A stretch of DNA of 64,000 nucleotides from SIG480 sp045539475 (GCA_045539475.1 JAZQFJ010000091.1:1-64000), one strand, 5' to 3'; shown: positions 52,492 through 61,928, counted from the stretch's first letter. Numbers and translations are program-made. Notes: a model not told the origin generated them from the sequence alone.

Positions 52492-53922
52492 ATGCCAGCT
52501 AAGAAACCTACAGTTACTCCTGAAGAAGTGACAACTCCTCAACTTGAGGGAGAAAATGAAGCTAATTTAATAGACCGTAGTCAGAATTCCGAAGTGGCAA
52601 CATCGTTACCCCAGACCGAAACTGAAATCGTATCTGATGAAGCCACCATCATGAATGCGCTTAACTCCAATAATGAGACTGTATCTGAAGACGTGCCCAT
52701 TGTCCAGACCGAACCAAACGAAGAAAACCCTTCAGCCGCCGGCTTTGAAGACGCCATGAATTCAGGAGAAAACAATGCATCTCCTCAGACTGATGCAGAA
52801 ACTCTGGAAAATCTCGCTCCAGAGCCCCCTGCTGCCGAAGAGGCGACAGAAACTCACGATGAGAACCAGACCGAACCTGAAAAGCCAAAGCGAACCCGAA
52901 GGCGGAAAGCGGATCCTGAAGATTCACAAAATCAGTCTGATACAGCGCCTGGTTCTGATAAGAATGCCAACCCGGACGGTGTCGAGATTGCTGATAAGCC
53001 TAAGCTTAGAATCAGTCTGCCAAAGCGCTCGGATATTTTATCAATTGATGACGAGCTGGGTGTCGTCACCGATGCAGATAAAGCAAAGACGGAGCTGCTC
53101 GACCTGCTCGAATCCTACCGCGGCAAAAAACATCTGTCCGGGAAAATTCAGGGCATTGAAAATCCGACCGGGGAGCCTTCAAAATCCCTTGCAGTCCTTG
53201 CTTACGGTGAGTATAAGGTTATCATTCCTCTGCACGAAGCTGTTGAACCGCCGGATGATTTGAAAGGTCAGCCGCTTGATTATGCACTTAATTATATGCT
53301 GAACAAACGGCTTGGCGCGGAAGTGGATTATATTGTAAAGGGTATTGATGCAAAAACAAAGATTGTAGTGGGCAGCCGTGTGGAAGCGATGCGGAATAAG
53401 CGCAAGAGCTATTACTTTGGCACAGACCGGGATGGGAACTACCTGCTTTATTCCGATATATGTGCTGAAGTCAGGGTTGTATCCGTAGTACGTTCGGGAA
53501 TATTCGTTGATCTGTTCGGACTTGAGGTGTTCATCCCGTTGCGGGAACTCAGTTATCAGCGGTTAATGGATGCAGAAGGATATTTTGCACCCGGACAAAG
53601 AGCACTCGTGAAAATCCTTGAGATCGACAGGTCAGACCGAAAACATATCCGCGTTAAAGCCTCAGTAAAGCAGGCGGGCGAGAACCCGTATGAAAAGGCA
53701 CTACGTAAGTACACTATAGGGAACCGATATGTCGGTACGGTCAGTCTGGTGGATGTGAACGGGGTATTCGTTTCCCTTGACGGTGGCATTGATTGTTTGT
53801 GTAATTACCCAAAGCGCGGCCGCCCGCCAAAGGGTGCAAGAGTTACCATAAGAGTTCTGGGCATCAACTATAACACCAATCGTATGTGGGGTGCAATCAC
53901 GCACATTGCAGCGGCAAGATAG
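52492..53922 (+). CDS. Triple S1-domain protein with disordered N-terminus
   Basis: 476 residues. Residues 1-165 are low-complexity, Glu/Pro/Asn-rich and end in a basic patch (KPKRTRRRKADPED). Three S1/OB-like units follow at about 210-300 (HLSGKIQGIENPTGE), 320-398 (EVRVVSVVRSGIFVDLFGLE) and 408-476 (RYVGTVSLVDVNGVFVSLDG). S1 domains bind single-stranded RNA or DNA. Placed directly after virD4, the protein may bind the transferred strand or regulate element mRNAs; neither is shown. AAGGAGGTATGAATT precedes the ATG. Confidence 0.7.
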   Translation: MPAKKPTVTPEEVTTPQLEGENEANLIDRSQNSEVATSLPQTETEIVSDEATIMNALNSNNETVSEDVPIVQTEPNEENPSAAGFEDAMNSGENNASPQTDAETLENLAPEPPAAEEATETHDENQTEPEKPKRTRRRKADPEDSQNQSDTAPGSDKNANPDGVEIADKPKLRISLPKRSDILSIDDELGVVTDADKAKTELLDLLESYRGKKHLSGKIQGIENPTGEPSKSLAVLAYGEYKVIIPLHEAVEPPDDLKGQPLDYALNYMLNKRLGAEVDYIVKGIDAKTKIVVGSRVEAMRNKRKSYYFGTDRDGNYLLYSDICAEVRVVSVVRSGIFVDLFGLEVFIPLRELSYQRLMDAEGYFAPGQRALVKILEIDRSDRKHIRVKASVKQAGENPYEKALRKYTIGNRYVGTVSLVDVNGVFVSLDGGIDCLCNYPKRGRPPKGARVTIRVLGINYNTNRMWGAITHIAAAR

Positions 53923-53961
53923 CGATGTATAAAATGAGTATGACGAGAGGAGGTGTTACAT

Positions 53962-54375
53962 ATGTCAGGTTTTAATCTCAACGCAGAGGAAAAGCAGCGA
54001 CGTAAGGAGATATCCGAGCACACCAGAAAAATGATTCTGTCCATACTGGAAATTGAGGAGCAGGATGAAACCTCCGTGATGACCGGATACCGTGGCTATT
54101 ACTTGCAGATTTCCTTTTCTGAGTTACATCCGCTGATGGTATTCTGCCTTGCCCGCCCCCTGAAGAATACAGGTGAAACGAGACAATTAAGGTTTATAAA
54201 TGACTTAAACCTCAAAAGCATTCTGGGCAGTCATTCCATCAACAAAGACGTTGGCTGCTATTCCTACCGCGTAGCACATTGGCTGGATAAAGAGCTTGAG
54301 CCAACCAGATTCTATGAAATCCTTGACCGCTGTGTCGATGAAGCTGATAAGAGCTATAGTCGTCTGGCGGTCTGA
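53962..54375 (+). CDS. Small alpha/beta protein, possibly YbjN/chaperone-like
   Basis: 137 residues: an N-terminal helix rich in Glu/Lys (FNLNAEEKQRRKEISEHTRK), a beta-rich middle (GYRGYYLQISFSELHPLMVF) and a C-terminal helix. The arrangement recalls YbjN or CesT-like secretion-chaperone folds, but I have no firm motif. ATG 53962 is set by GAGAGGAGGT 7 bases upstream. Located between the S1 protein and the surface-protein genes. Confidence 0.55.
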   Translation: MSGFNLNAEEKQRRKEISEHTRKMILSILEIEEQDETSVMTGYRGYYLQISFSELHPLMVFCLARPLKNTGETRQLRFINDLNLKSILGSHSINKDVGCYSYRVAHWLDKELEPTRFYEILDRCVDEADKSYSRLAV

Positions 54376-54404
54376 TTTTATATAAAAATAAAAGGAGCGA
54401 TATT

Positions 54405-54590
54405 ATGAAAAGAGATGTCTCTGGGCAGAAATGTCCCTCGTGTGAAACGGGAAGGCAAATGCTTTTTCTTGATCCGCGAGAGCTTTTCTGCCCGTATATT
54501 AGTAATCACAGAGGACATTCATGCGCAATGTATGTCCCGATACAAGCCAATTCAATTTCTGAAATTTACAAGGAGGAATTTGTCAAATGA
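54405..54590 (+). CDS. Small zinc-ribbon-like protein
   Basis: 61 residues with CPSCETG near 10-13 and further cysteines at FCPY and HSCAMY, a pattern like the topoisomerase-type C4 zinc finger. AAAAGGAGCGATATT precedes the ATG. Its stop overlaps the ATG of the giant surface protein (ATGA). Function unknown; DNA-binding is plausible. Confidence 0.6.
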   Translation: MKRDVSGQKCPSCETGRQMLFLDPRELFCPYISNHRGHSCAMYVPIQANSISEIYKEEFVK

Positions 54591-57500
54591 AGACCAAATC
54601 AAAATTAAGATCATTCTTGTCAGCATTACTTGCGCTGGCTATGCTTCTCAGCTCATTCCCGATGATAACTTATGCAGCTCAGTCCAATGAGTATGTAGAC
54701 CCTGCAGATATGTGGCTCTCATCCAATAACAGGACCAATGAGCTCGATGTAAATTCAACAACGACGTATGAAACCCAGTATTGTGCTATATGTGATAAGG
54801 AAACAACGGTGCTTACATACAGAGTGCCCGAATACACACGTTCGGGTGAAACGGCTCTTAACCGAGATGTAAGGTACTCGGATGGCACAAAGATTGACGG
54901 AAGAGGACAAGGAAATCTCGACAGCGGAACCCCGGGCGTTGATGCATATTTTACGGGGTATCATTGGACGAAGGTTGTTTGCCAGAACTGCGGAACGATC
55001 AACTCGGGAAGCAATCAACAGTCATATGGATTCAATAACAACGTCTATTCGTTGCATAGCTGTGATAATAACTTTTTCCTGCAGTTTGATAACACAACCC
55101 ACGAGCATTACAATGAGGAGTACCACCTTACAACGCTCAAACGTGGCGAATACTGTAAATTCTGCAAAGGTACATATGCAAGAGCAACGCAAGGACTCCA
55201 AGAGCATAGCTTTGTTGAAAATATCGACGGACAGGTCGGAAACAACAGATTTTATATTGCAGAAATCTGTAGTGATTGTGGGTATGAAACAAGTGAATAT
55301 GTAACTGCAAAGTCTGTTGTAACTTCCTATTACGGTGTTGAAGACGGAGAAGCACATACTCTCGCTGTAAGCGATTTGTCAGATAGCGGAGTTCGCACTT
55401 CCATCCGCTACGGAACATCTGCTGACAACTGCACGAAGACATCTGCACCGAATTATACTCAGGCGGGATATTACACGGTTTATTATGAAATAGACTATTC
55501 CTACGCCGGAGAGGTTATGACAGAAAACGGTGTATCGTATGTATGGCTTGTAGCCGAAGATGAAGATAGCAATGGAACTATAGTAGTTCTTCCGCAAACT
55601 CACGAGCACGAGTTTCATTATCTTGAAACAATAAAGCCGAGCTGTGATGAGCTTGGATATGACAGATTCCAGTGTAACGGTTGCGGACAGCTTGAGAAGC
55701 GAAACTATACGCCGTCACTCGGTCATGATTATGATGATATCGTTATAAGAGAAGCAACCTGCAAACAGGGCGGTCTTGTGTTAACACTCTGTGCAGATTG
55801 CGGTGACTTCTATCAAACGACAACTGCAACGGGCGCTCATTCATACAAGTCTGTAAACCATACCCCGACTTGCCGTAACGTAGGATACACAGAGTACACA
55901 TGCGAAGTGTGTGGCGATAATTACATTAATAACATTCAGCCGCTTATCTCTCACTCATATGAGAGAATTACAAAAGAGCCTACATGTATAGATCGTGGCT
56001 ATACAACATCCACCTGTACGATGTGCGGATATAATTATGTTGATGACTATGTCGATGAGTTGGGACACAGTTGGGATGAGGGGCATACAGTAACCGCGTC
56101 CACCTGCACAGGCGAAGGTATTATGGAGTACAACTGCCAAAACACAGGTTGTACTGAAAAGATGATTCAGGCAATGGATGCTGCCGGACACACTCCGGGG
56201 GACGAAGCAACCTGCACAGAACCTCAGAAGTGTATTGAGTGTGAAACAGTGCTTGAACTTCCGAAAGGACATGCCTATGACAGTGAAGTTACAGCCCCTA
56301 CTTGCACTGCAATGGGATACACGACCAATTCCTGCATAAGCTGCGGGGACACGTACTTGTCAGATTATGTGGATCCTACTCCTCACGAATACGAGGAAAC
56401 AGTTATTCCGGCGACCTGTACGAGCCTGGGGTATTCAGTATTCAGGTGCGCAGATTGCGATGATGAGTACAAAGCGGACTACACCGATATGCTGGAGCAC
56501 ACCTACGTTGAAGACGTTACGGCTCCGACCTGTACCAGTCTGGGATATTCGACATTTACCTGTTCCGGGTGCGATGCAAGCTACGTGGGCAACTATGTGG
56601 ATAAGACACCTCATAATTATAACAAAGAGGTAATCCCACCAACGTGTGTGGAGCACGGACATTCCGTGTACGAGTGTCCTGATTGCGGAGCAAGCTACAT
56701 TGATGAGATTGTGGAGAGCACCGAGCATACATATGAGGAAACAAAGATTCCTGCAACATGTACATCACTCGGCTACAGTATTTTCAAATGCACCGACTGT
56801 GATGATGAGTATGTAAGCAACTATGTGGATAAGCTTCCTCATGACTATGAAGCAACTGTTATTCCTGCAACATGTACCGGTCTTGGACATTCCGAGTATC
56901 AGTGCAAGAACTGCCCGGATAATTATAAGAGCGACTACACAGAGCCGACGGGACATAATCCGTCAGACTGGATTATAGATACCCCTGCAACCATCGAGCA
57001 CGCAGGAGCTAAGCATATCGAATGCTTAACCTGCGGAATAGCACTTCAGGAATCGGAGATTCCGCAGCTCATTGATGTGGATCGCAGCGATGAGGACGGC
57101 GAAGCTTTAGTTGGCGCATACAGCATCATCCTGACAGACTCAAAGAACATCCCTGTTTTTGACAGCGAGATTACAATTGATGTCAATGACAATGTCACCA
57201 TCAGACTTCCGGAGAAAAGGCTACTGGACTATAAGGACCAGACAACTATCACTGTTTTCAATACCGAAACGCAGGAAGCTGTAACGGGACTTCGGATCTT
57301 TGTTTATGATGCAGCGAATAATGCAGCAACAGGTGCAACAGATGCAAACGGACAGCTTAAGGTTCCGAATAATCAGTCCTCTACAGGAGATGATAACGGA
57401 ACCATCGGCAAAGACGAAAATGAAGAAAAGCTTACGTTTGTTGTCCGTGTATCCGACAAGGAAAATGTGGTTATTCCGGATTGTGATGTTTACATCGGCG

Positions 57501-59950
57501 AGAGCAATAATATTGTAGTGGATCTCCCCGAAGGCATAAAGCCATCTGTTGAAGCTCCCGTAATTGTAACTGTTGAGGATCAGTATGGTAATCCGCAGAA
57601 GAATGTTACCATCATTGCACTCGGCGACAATGATTATATAGAAAAAGGCAAAACCGACATCTATGGCCGTGTCACACTCCCGATGGTAAACGAAGGTTTT
57701 ACAAATGATGAAGGGCACGTAACTGTCGATAACATCAATGTTATTGTCAACGACGAAATCGGTCTGATAGCAGATGCGTTTGTTAAACACAACGAGGATG
57801 GAACCGTTTCGGTTACGCTTCCTGAAGGAAAAGGCATCAGCCATTCAAATCGCATTACGGTAACAGTACTCGACTCTGAAGCTCTGGCAGTTAAAGATAA
57901 GTCAATTACTGTAACTGATCTTGAAGAAAAGACTTATACCGACATAACGGATGAATCCGGCAAAATCGTTGTCCCGCCGCTTTCGGAAGATTACTCGGAT
58001 GAAACCGGTATGGCAGTTGTAAATGGATACACTGTGTTTATCGCCGACGAAATAAATCCGATTGTTGATGCCTTTATTGAAATTGAGAACGGTGCTATCA
58101 GTATCGCGCTTCCTGAAGGTGCAAATATTGATTATAACAACCGTATCACGGCGACCGTTACAAAGGATGACGAGCCTGTCAAGGATATCCCTGTTAGCTT
58201 TACCGATACAACAGGTAAGACCGAAATCAATCTGACAGACGAGAATGGTAAGGCAGTTGTCCCGCCTGCAAACATTGATTTCACTGATGTGAATGGATTT
58301 GCGCAGGTTGACGGATATTCCGTAACAGTTAACGATGAAAAGGGCTTTGTGGAAAAGGCGTTTATAACTCACACGGAAGACGATAAGCTTGATATAAAGC
58401 TTCCGGATAATCTCTTGATCGAGTACGGCAACAGAATAACCGTGCAGGTGCTTGATAAAGAAACGCAGGCGCCGGTGAAAGACCTCGTGGTCATTGTAAA
58501 CGAAGTCATTGTTCCGACAGAGTCCGGCGAAGAAACACCTGTGGGCAAGACTATGACGGATACCACTGATTCCAAGGGTATCGCGGTATTCCCACCGCTT
58601 TCTGAAGACATCACTGACAACGAAGGTGGTTCCAACGTAACCGACAAGACCGAAGAAGAGGACAAGGATACTGACGGAGACGGAACTCCCGACACTCCGG
58701 GTGAAACGATCGAACAACAGTATATCGTATCGGTAAAGGATACCAAGGGTATCATCCCTGATGCGTTCGTGAAAATCAGTAACGGCAAGATCAGTGTTAC
58801 ATTACCTGAAGGAAAGACTTTGACAACAAGTAATCAGACAACAGTCACGGTTCTTGATAAAGAGTCAAAGCCGATATCGGGTGTAAGCGTTACAATCACT
58901 GACAGCAGCAACACCTCCAAATCCGGCACCACCAATGCAAACGGTCAGGTGACACTTCCCGTCAAGTCCTCCGGTGGAGGTGGCGGTGGCGGCGGTAGCA
59001 GCTCCTCTGGCGGAGGTGGTGGCTACTACAGTGGCGGCGGAATCGGAGGCTCATACTCATCTACAACCGTGAATGTTGTCGATAAGGACGGCAAGACCGT
59101 ATCTGTTTCCAAGTCCACAACCACGACCCAAGCTACACTCACACTTCCTGCAGGCAAAAATCTGCTCAAGGATGATAACTATTATAAAATTACGGTAACT
59201 TCTGGTTCTCAGGCAAAACCTGGTTATACTGTTGTACTGAAAGACAGAAGCGGTAACGAAGTAAGCGGAGTCACGGATGCTTCCGGTAAGCTAACGCTCC
59301 CGGGTGTTAAGCATACAGCATATATCTTCGGATATCCGGATGGAACCTTCAGACCGAATGGTAACATGAGAAGAAGCGAAGCTGCGGCAATCTTTGCGCG
59401 TCTTATTGCGGAAGCGAAGAATGAAAGTATTAGCGGCAGAGCTTCTTTCAAGGACGTTGATTCTGATGAGTGGTATGCATCTTATGTTGCATATCTTGAA
59501 AAATATGACGTAATACGCGGATACTCCGATAATACATTCCGCGCAGACAACCAGGTCACACGCGCGGAGTTTGTCGCTATGAGCGTCCGATACTACGATT
59601 TATTCGGCGATTTACCATCTGTTTCAAACACCAATAGATACAGTGATGTGTCTTCAAGCTACTGGGCGGTTAAAGAAATCTCCGTCGCAAAAGAAATAGG
59701 TTGGCTCAACGGATATGCTGACGGCACATTCCGCGGTGATAACAAAATTACGCGCGCAGAAGCCGTGACCGTAATTAACCATGCAACGGAACGTAATCCT
59801 GATAAAGAGCATATCAACGAAAACTTCACCAAGCTCAACAGATTTACGGATATAACCGATAGCAGCGCATGGTTTTTCTATAATGTGATGGAGTCTTGTA
59901 ACACACATCTCGGCGCGGCATCAAGCGACGGCGAGAACTGGATAGACTAA
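54587..59950 (+). CDS. Giant SLH-anchored, Cys/His-repeat surface protein of the element
   Basis: 1,787 residues. Signal peptide about 1-31. Residues 32-335 hold scattered CxxC pairs (YCAICDKET, VCQNCGTI, YCKFCKGT, ICSDCGYE). About 338-826 is thirteen tandem repeats of roughly 38 residues with the pattern HxYx5-6[AP]TCx3G[YH]x4CxxCxxxY, one His and three Cys each. About 835-1460 is a run of six Ig/carboxypeptidase-regulatory-like beta repeats of about 90 residues (LPEGKxx..NRITVTVLD..). A Gly/Ser-rich linker (about 1462-1492), one more beta unit and three SLH domains (about 1575-1740; FGYPDGTFRPNGNMRRSEAA) end it. It would attach to the secondary cell-wall polymer and could mediate mating-pair contact. 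CAAGGAGG lies before the ATG. Confidence 0.85.
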   Translation: MKTKSKLRSFLSALLALAMLLSSFPMITYAAQSNEYVDPADMWLSSNNRTNELDVNSTTTYETQYCAICDKETTVLTYRVPEYTRSGETALNRDVRYSDGTKIDGRGQGNLDSGTPGVDAYFTGYHWTKVVCQNCGTINSGSNQQSYGFNNNVYSLHSCDNNFFLQFDNTTHEHYNEEYHLTTLKRGEYCKFCKGTYARATQGLQEHSFVENIDGQVGNNRFYIAEICSDCGYETSEYVTAKSVVTSYYGVEDGEAHTLAVSDLSDSGVRTSIRYGTSADNCTKTSAPNYTQAGYYTVYYEIDYSYAGEVMTENGVSYVWLVAEDEDSNGTIVVLPQTHEHEFHYLETIKPSCDELGYDRFQCNGCGQLEKRNYTPSLGHDYDDIVIREATCKQGGLVLTLCADCGDFYQTTTATGAHSYKSVNHTPTCRNVGYTEYTCEVCGDNYINNIQPLISHSYERITKEPTCIDRGYTTSTCTMCGYNYVDDYVDELGHSWDEGHTVTASTCTGEGIMEYNCQNTGCTEKMIQAMDAAGHTPGDEATCTEPQKCIECETVLELPKGHAYDSEVTAPTCTAMGYTTNSCISCGDTYLSDYVDPTPHEYEETVIPATCTSLGYSVFRCADCDDEYKADYTDMLEHTYVEDVTAPTCTSLGYSTFTCSGCDASYVGNYVDKTPHNYNKEVIPPTCVEHGHSVYECPDCGASYIDEIVESTEHTYEETKIPATCTSLGYSIFKCTDCDDEYVSNYVDKLPHDYEATVIPATCTGLGHSEYQCKNCPDNYKSDYTEPTGHNPSDWIIDTPATIEHAGAKHIECLTCGIALQESEIPQLIDVDRSDEDGEALVGAYSIILTDSKNIPVFDSEITIDVNDNVTIRLPEKRLLDYKDQTTITVFNTETQEAVTGLRIFVYDAANNAATGATDANGQLKVPNNQSSTGDDNGTIGKDENEEKLTFVVRVSDKENVVIPDCDVYIGESNNIVVDLPEGIKPSVEAPVIVTVEDQYGNPQKNVTIIALGDNDYIEKGKTDIYGRVTLPMVNEGFTNDEGHVTVDNINVIVNDEIGLIADAFVKHNEDGTVSVTLPEGKGISHSNRITVTVLDSEALAVKDKSITVTDLEEKTYTDITDESGKIVVPPLSEDYSDETGMAVVNGYTVFIADEINPIVDAFIEIENGAISIALPEGANIDYNNRITATVTKDDEPVKDIPVSFTDTTGKTEINLTDENGKAVVPPANIDFTDVNGFAQVDGYSVTVNDEKGFVEKAFITHTEDDKLDIKLPDNLLIEYGNRITVQVLDKETQAPVKDLVVIVNEVIVPTESGEETPVGKTMTDTTDSKGIAVFPPLSEDITDNEGGSNVTDKTEEEDKDTDGDGTPDTPGETIEQQYIVSVKDTKGIIPDAFVKISNGKISVTLPEGKTLTTSNQTTVTVLDKESKPISGVSVTITDSSNTSKSGTTNANGQVTLPVKSSGGGGGGGGSSSSGGGGGYYSGGGIGGSYSSTTVNVVDKDGKTVSVSKSTTTTQATLTLPAGKNLLKDDNYYKITVTSGSQAKPGYTVVLKDRSGNEVSGVTDASGKLTLPGVKHTAYIFGYPDGTFRPNGNMRRSEAAAIFARLIAEAKNESISGRASFKDVDSDEWYASYVAYLEKYDVIRGYSDNTFRADNQVTRAEFVAMSVRYYDLFGDLPSVSNTNRYSDVSSSYWAVKEISVAKEIGWLNGYADGTFRGDNKITRAEAVTVINHATERNPDKEHINENFTKLNRFTDITDSSAWFFYNVMESCNTHLGAASSDGENWID

Positions 59951-59960
59951 TTTTAAAAAC

Positions 59961-59991
59961 AAGGTCCGGAGGACTTATTTCTCCGGACCTT
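59961..59991 (+). terminator. Hairpin after the giant surface-protein gene
   Basis: AAGGTCCGGAG (59961-59971) pairs with CTCCGGACCTT (59981-59991). The T run is poor, so it may only partly terminate or may protect the mRNA end. Confidence 0.6.
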
Positions 59992-60012
59992 CATAATAAA
60001 GGAGTGAACTTG

Positions 60013-60519
60013 ATGAAAACTAAGCTTTTTAGCATGGTATTTGCCATACTCATATTTTGTGCATCAGTTACCAACGTCTTTGCAGCTCAGGGGACCGAGG
60101 GTAATGAGCTTCAAGTGGTTGAACCCCAACAACTTGAAATTCAGCTCGGTATAGAATGGGCAGGGGTTGAATTTATGCTCAGAACTGATGCAGGCGTATA
60201 TCCAACAATCATTGCGGTAGATAAAACCGGAGTATTATCACTTGAAATCGGAGGCAGTAAGGAATATATCCTTTCTTGCCTGCATTCATCTGTCGCAATT
60301 CCTGATGCAATGTTATTGCAAGCTCCTGTCACGAGCGAGAATGAACCTCAGACAACTGTCATGGCGGAAATTGAAGGCATTGAAAAGGTAATTCCTGTAT
60401 CACACATTGTTATGTTTGTTGTAGGCAGCATAGTTGCTGTAGGTATTCTGATTGCAATTTACGTCTCAAATAAAAATAAGCGTGTTGTGCAAGATGACGA
60501 AGATGATGACGAGTTTTAA
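60013..60519 (+). CDS. Secreted or membrane-anchored small protein with acidic tail
   Basis: 168 residues. Signal peptide about 1-25 (cleavage after VFAA), an extracellular domain, one membrane segment (about 133-153, IVMFVVGSIVAVGILIAIYV) and a cytoplasmic KNKRVVQDDEDDDEF tail: type I topology. ATG 60013 follows AAAGGAG with 8-base spacing. No family recognised; gene order suggests it partners with the giant surface protein. Confidence 0.65.
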   Translation: MKTKLFSMVFAILIFCASVTNVFAAQGTEGNELQVVEPQQLEIQLGIEWAGVEFMLRTDAGVYPTIIAVDKTGVLSLEIGGSKEYILSCLHSSVAIPDAMLLQAPVTSENEPQTTVMAEIEGIEKVIPVSHIVMFVVGSIVAVGILIAIYVSNKNKRVVQDDEDDDEF

Positions 60520-60610
60520 TAAAAATTGCTCTCCAGACTGACTTCAAAACCGAAAAAGCAAAACTTTGAGAAAAGTTATGTTGAATATTCACAAATCTTT
60601 ACCAATAGGC

Positions 60611-60639
60611 TTGACGAAAGGGTTGCATTTTGATATACT
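60611..60639 (+). promoter_or_regulatory. Strong sigma-A promoter of the structured RNA
   Basis: TTGACG (60611-60616), exact 17-base spacer, TATACT (60634-60639). Transcription would begin near 60646. Confidence 0.88.
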
Positions 60640-60645
60640 ATAACC

Positions 60646-60893
60646 GTGACAGGAGCTTGCATCCAGGCTCTCGGTACATCGGACGAATTCCCGGTGTTAG
60701 ACTTGTTGATGATTGATACAAGGAACCGTTACGGATTTAGCGCACAGAGCGATCCATAATGATGCAAGCCAAATTGAATATGGGGCCGGAGGGCTGCTTA
60801 ATACTTTACAGAGTCAATCGTCGGGATGAGACAACAAAATTCCCGACACGTTGGCTCTGTATTGCCATTTTTGCAGACTTTCCGGCCTTTTTC
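60646..60893 (+). ncRNA. Structured RNA upstream of a DUF3268 gene (leader or free RNA)
   Basis: A 9-bp closing stem GCTTGCATC (60655-60663) with GATGCAAGC (60761-60769) encloses a multibranched domain: hairpin 60676-60697 (7 bp, stem core CATCGG/CCGGTG), hairpin 60702-60722 (CTTGT/ACAAG), and a GGAT..CGC/GCG..ATCC hairpin at 60733-60755. GCTC 60667-60670 could pair with GAGC 60747-60750. The domain is followed by a terminator that ends just before the ribosome-binding site of the DUF3268-type gene. I recall that a candidate RNA class has been named for this gene context (DUF3268 motif), but cannot verify the match here. It accounts for the 396-base gap 60520-60915. Confidence 0.75.
60784..60893 (+). 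terminator. Three-tier terminator of the structured RNA
   Basis: Outer stem GGCCGGA (60784-60790) with TCCGGCC (60881-60887) plus CTGC/GCAG; middle stem CAGAGTCAA (60809-60817) with TTGGCTCTG (60851-60859); inner stem TCGGGA (60821-60826) with TCCCGA (60841-60846); then TTTTTC. The next gene's GGAGG starts 10 bases later, so read-through control by attenuation is possible. Confidence 0.85.
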
Positions 60894-60915
60894 TTTACAA
60901 TCGGAGGTGACTTTA

Positions 60916-61386
60916 ATGAGTAAAAAGACTAAAAAAAGAAAGGGATTGAACAAAGCTCCCATGCGGTGCCCGTATTGCGGCAGCAGTGTGATTCTGCGAA
61001 GTGCTGACGGTATTTATCAGGACAACAGCAGAAATACTATGCTTTATGTATGTTCACACTATCCGGAGTGTGATGCTTACGTAAGAACACATTCCGGGAC
61101 CAGGGTTCCGGTCGGTAGTATGGCAAACTCCGAGCTCAGGGCACTGCGCAGGAGCGCTCATCATTATTTCGACCAGCTATATAAGTCCGGGTTCATGTCA
61201 AAGGACGATGCATATTACTGGCTTTCGAGTATTATTGATGCCCCGCTGTCTCAGGCGCATATTGGATACCTGAGCGAATATTACTGTAAGCAGGTCATTG
61301 AGCAGAGTAAAGCATATCTTGAGCAGTGTCGCAGTAAAAGGAAGAAATCCGGGCTATATAAGGCAGGGGGTGCGCTTGCATCATGA
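60916..61386 (+). CDS. DUF3268 zinc-finger protein
   Basis: 156 residues. MRCPYCGSSVILRSADG and VCSHYPECDAYVRTHSG provide the four-cysteine zinc site of the DUF3268 family, followed by the conserved MANSELRALRRSAHHYFDQL and helical C-terminus. Family function is unknown. ATG 60916 is set by TCGGAGGTGACTTTA; the frame is open upstream through the terminator stem, which would be untranslated. Its stop overlaps the sigma-factor start (ATGA). Confidence 0.88.
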   Translation: MSKKTKKRKGLNKAPMRCPYCGSSVILRSADGIYQDNSRNTMLYVCSHYPECDAYVRTHSGTRVPVGSMANSELRALRRSAHHYFDQLYKSGFMSKDDAYYWLSSIIDAPLSQAHIGYLSEYYCKQVIEQSKAYLEQCRSKRKKSGLYKAGGALAS

Positions 61387-61928
61387 AACTCACTCTGCAG
61401 CAACAAAAATTAGTCGAAGATAATCTCGGTTTGGTAGGCAAAGTAATTCAGCAAAAGGTCCGCGGCTTACATAACATTCCTCATTATACATATGACGACC
61501 TGTTCCAGATCGGTTGTATCGGGCTCAGCAAAGCTGCAGCGACGGATAAGGGTGGGACATTTTCGACATATGCATACAGACTGATCTGGAATGAAATATG
61601 CGACACTCTCGTGTATGCATCAAAAAAGTATTCAAGGGAGGATGCGTATGAGGATGTTGGACTTGTTTTCAAGGAAGAGACTAAAGATTTTGGCGATACA
61701 GCAAAGATAGAGCTATATGATGTTATATCGGAGGCGAAGCGTAATGTTTCGCCATCGGTTGCACTTGGCATTGATGCTTTGCTCCTTATGAACGATGGAT
61801 ATACCGCTAAAGACATCGGCTCTTTATTCGGTAAGACAACAAATACGATAACGGCACTTATATCTAAGGCAAAAAAGCATCTTCGCTCTATTCCCGAGCT
61901 TCGGGCTCTTAACCGCGAATCGGTATGA
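61383..61928 (+). CDS. Sigma-70 family RNA polymerase sigma factor
   Basis: 181 residues with region 2 (VEDNLGLVGKVIQQKVRGLH, then YDDLFQIGCIGLSKAAATDK and FSTYAYRLIWNEICDTLVYA) and a region 4 helix-turn-helix (GYTAKDIGSLFGKTTNTITA). No region 1.1 and a short linker, like sporulation or element-encoded sigma factors. ATG overlaps the DUF3268 stop, and its own stop overlaps the signal-peptidase start: a tight three-gene operon. It probably directs element promoters. Confidence 0.88.
   Translation: MKLTLQQQKLVEDNLGLVGKVIQQKVRGLHNIPHYTYDDLFQIGCIGLSKAAATDKGGTFSTYAYRLIWNEICDTLVYASKKYSREDAYEDVGLVFKEETKDFGDTAKIELYDVISEAKRNVSPSVALGIDALLLMNDGYTAKDIGSLFGKTTNTITALISKAKKHLRSIPELRALNRESV

Noticed and set aside
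60655..60769. Known metabolite riboswitch (cobalamin, TPP, SAM, c-di-GMP, c-di-AMP types)
   Set aside because: I could not place the conserved core sequences of these classes in the domain, so it is reported only as a structured RNA.
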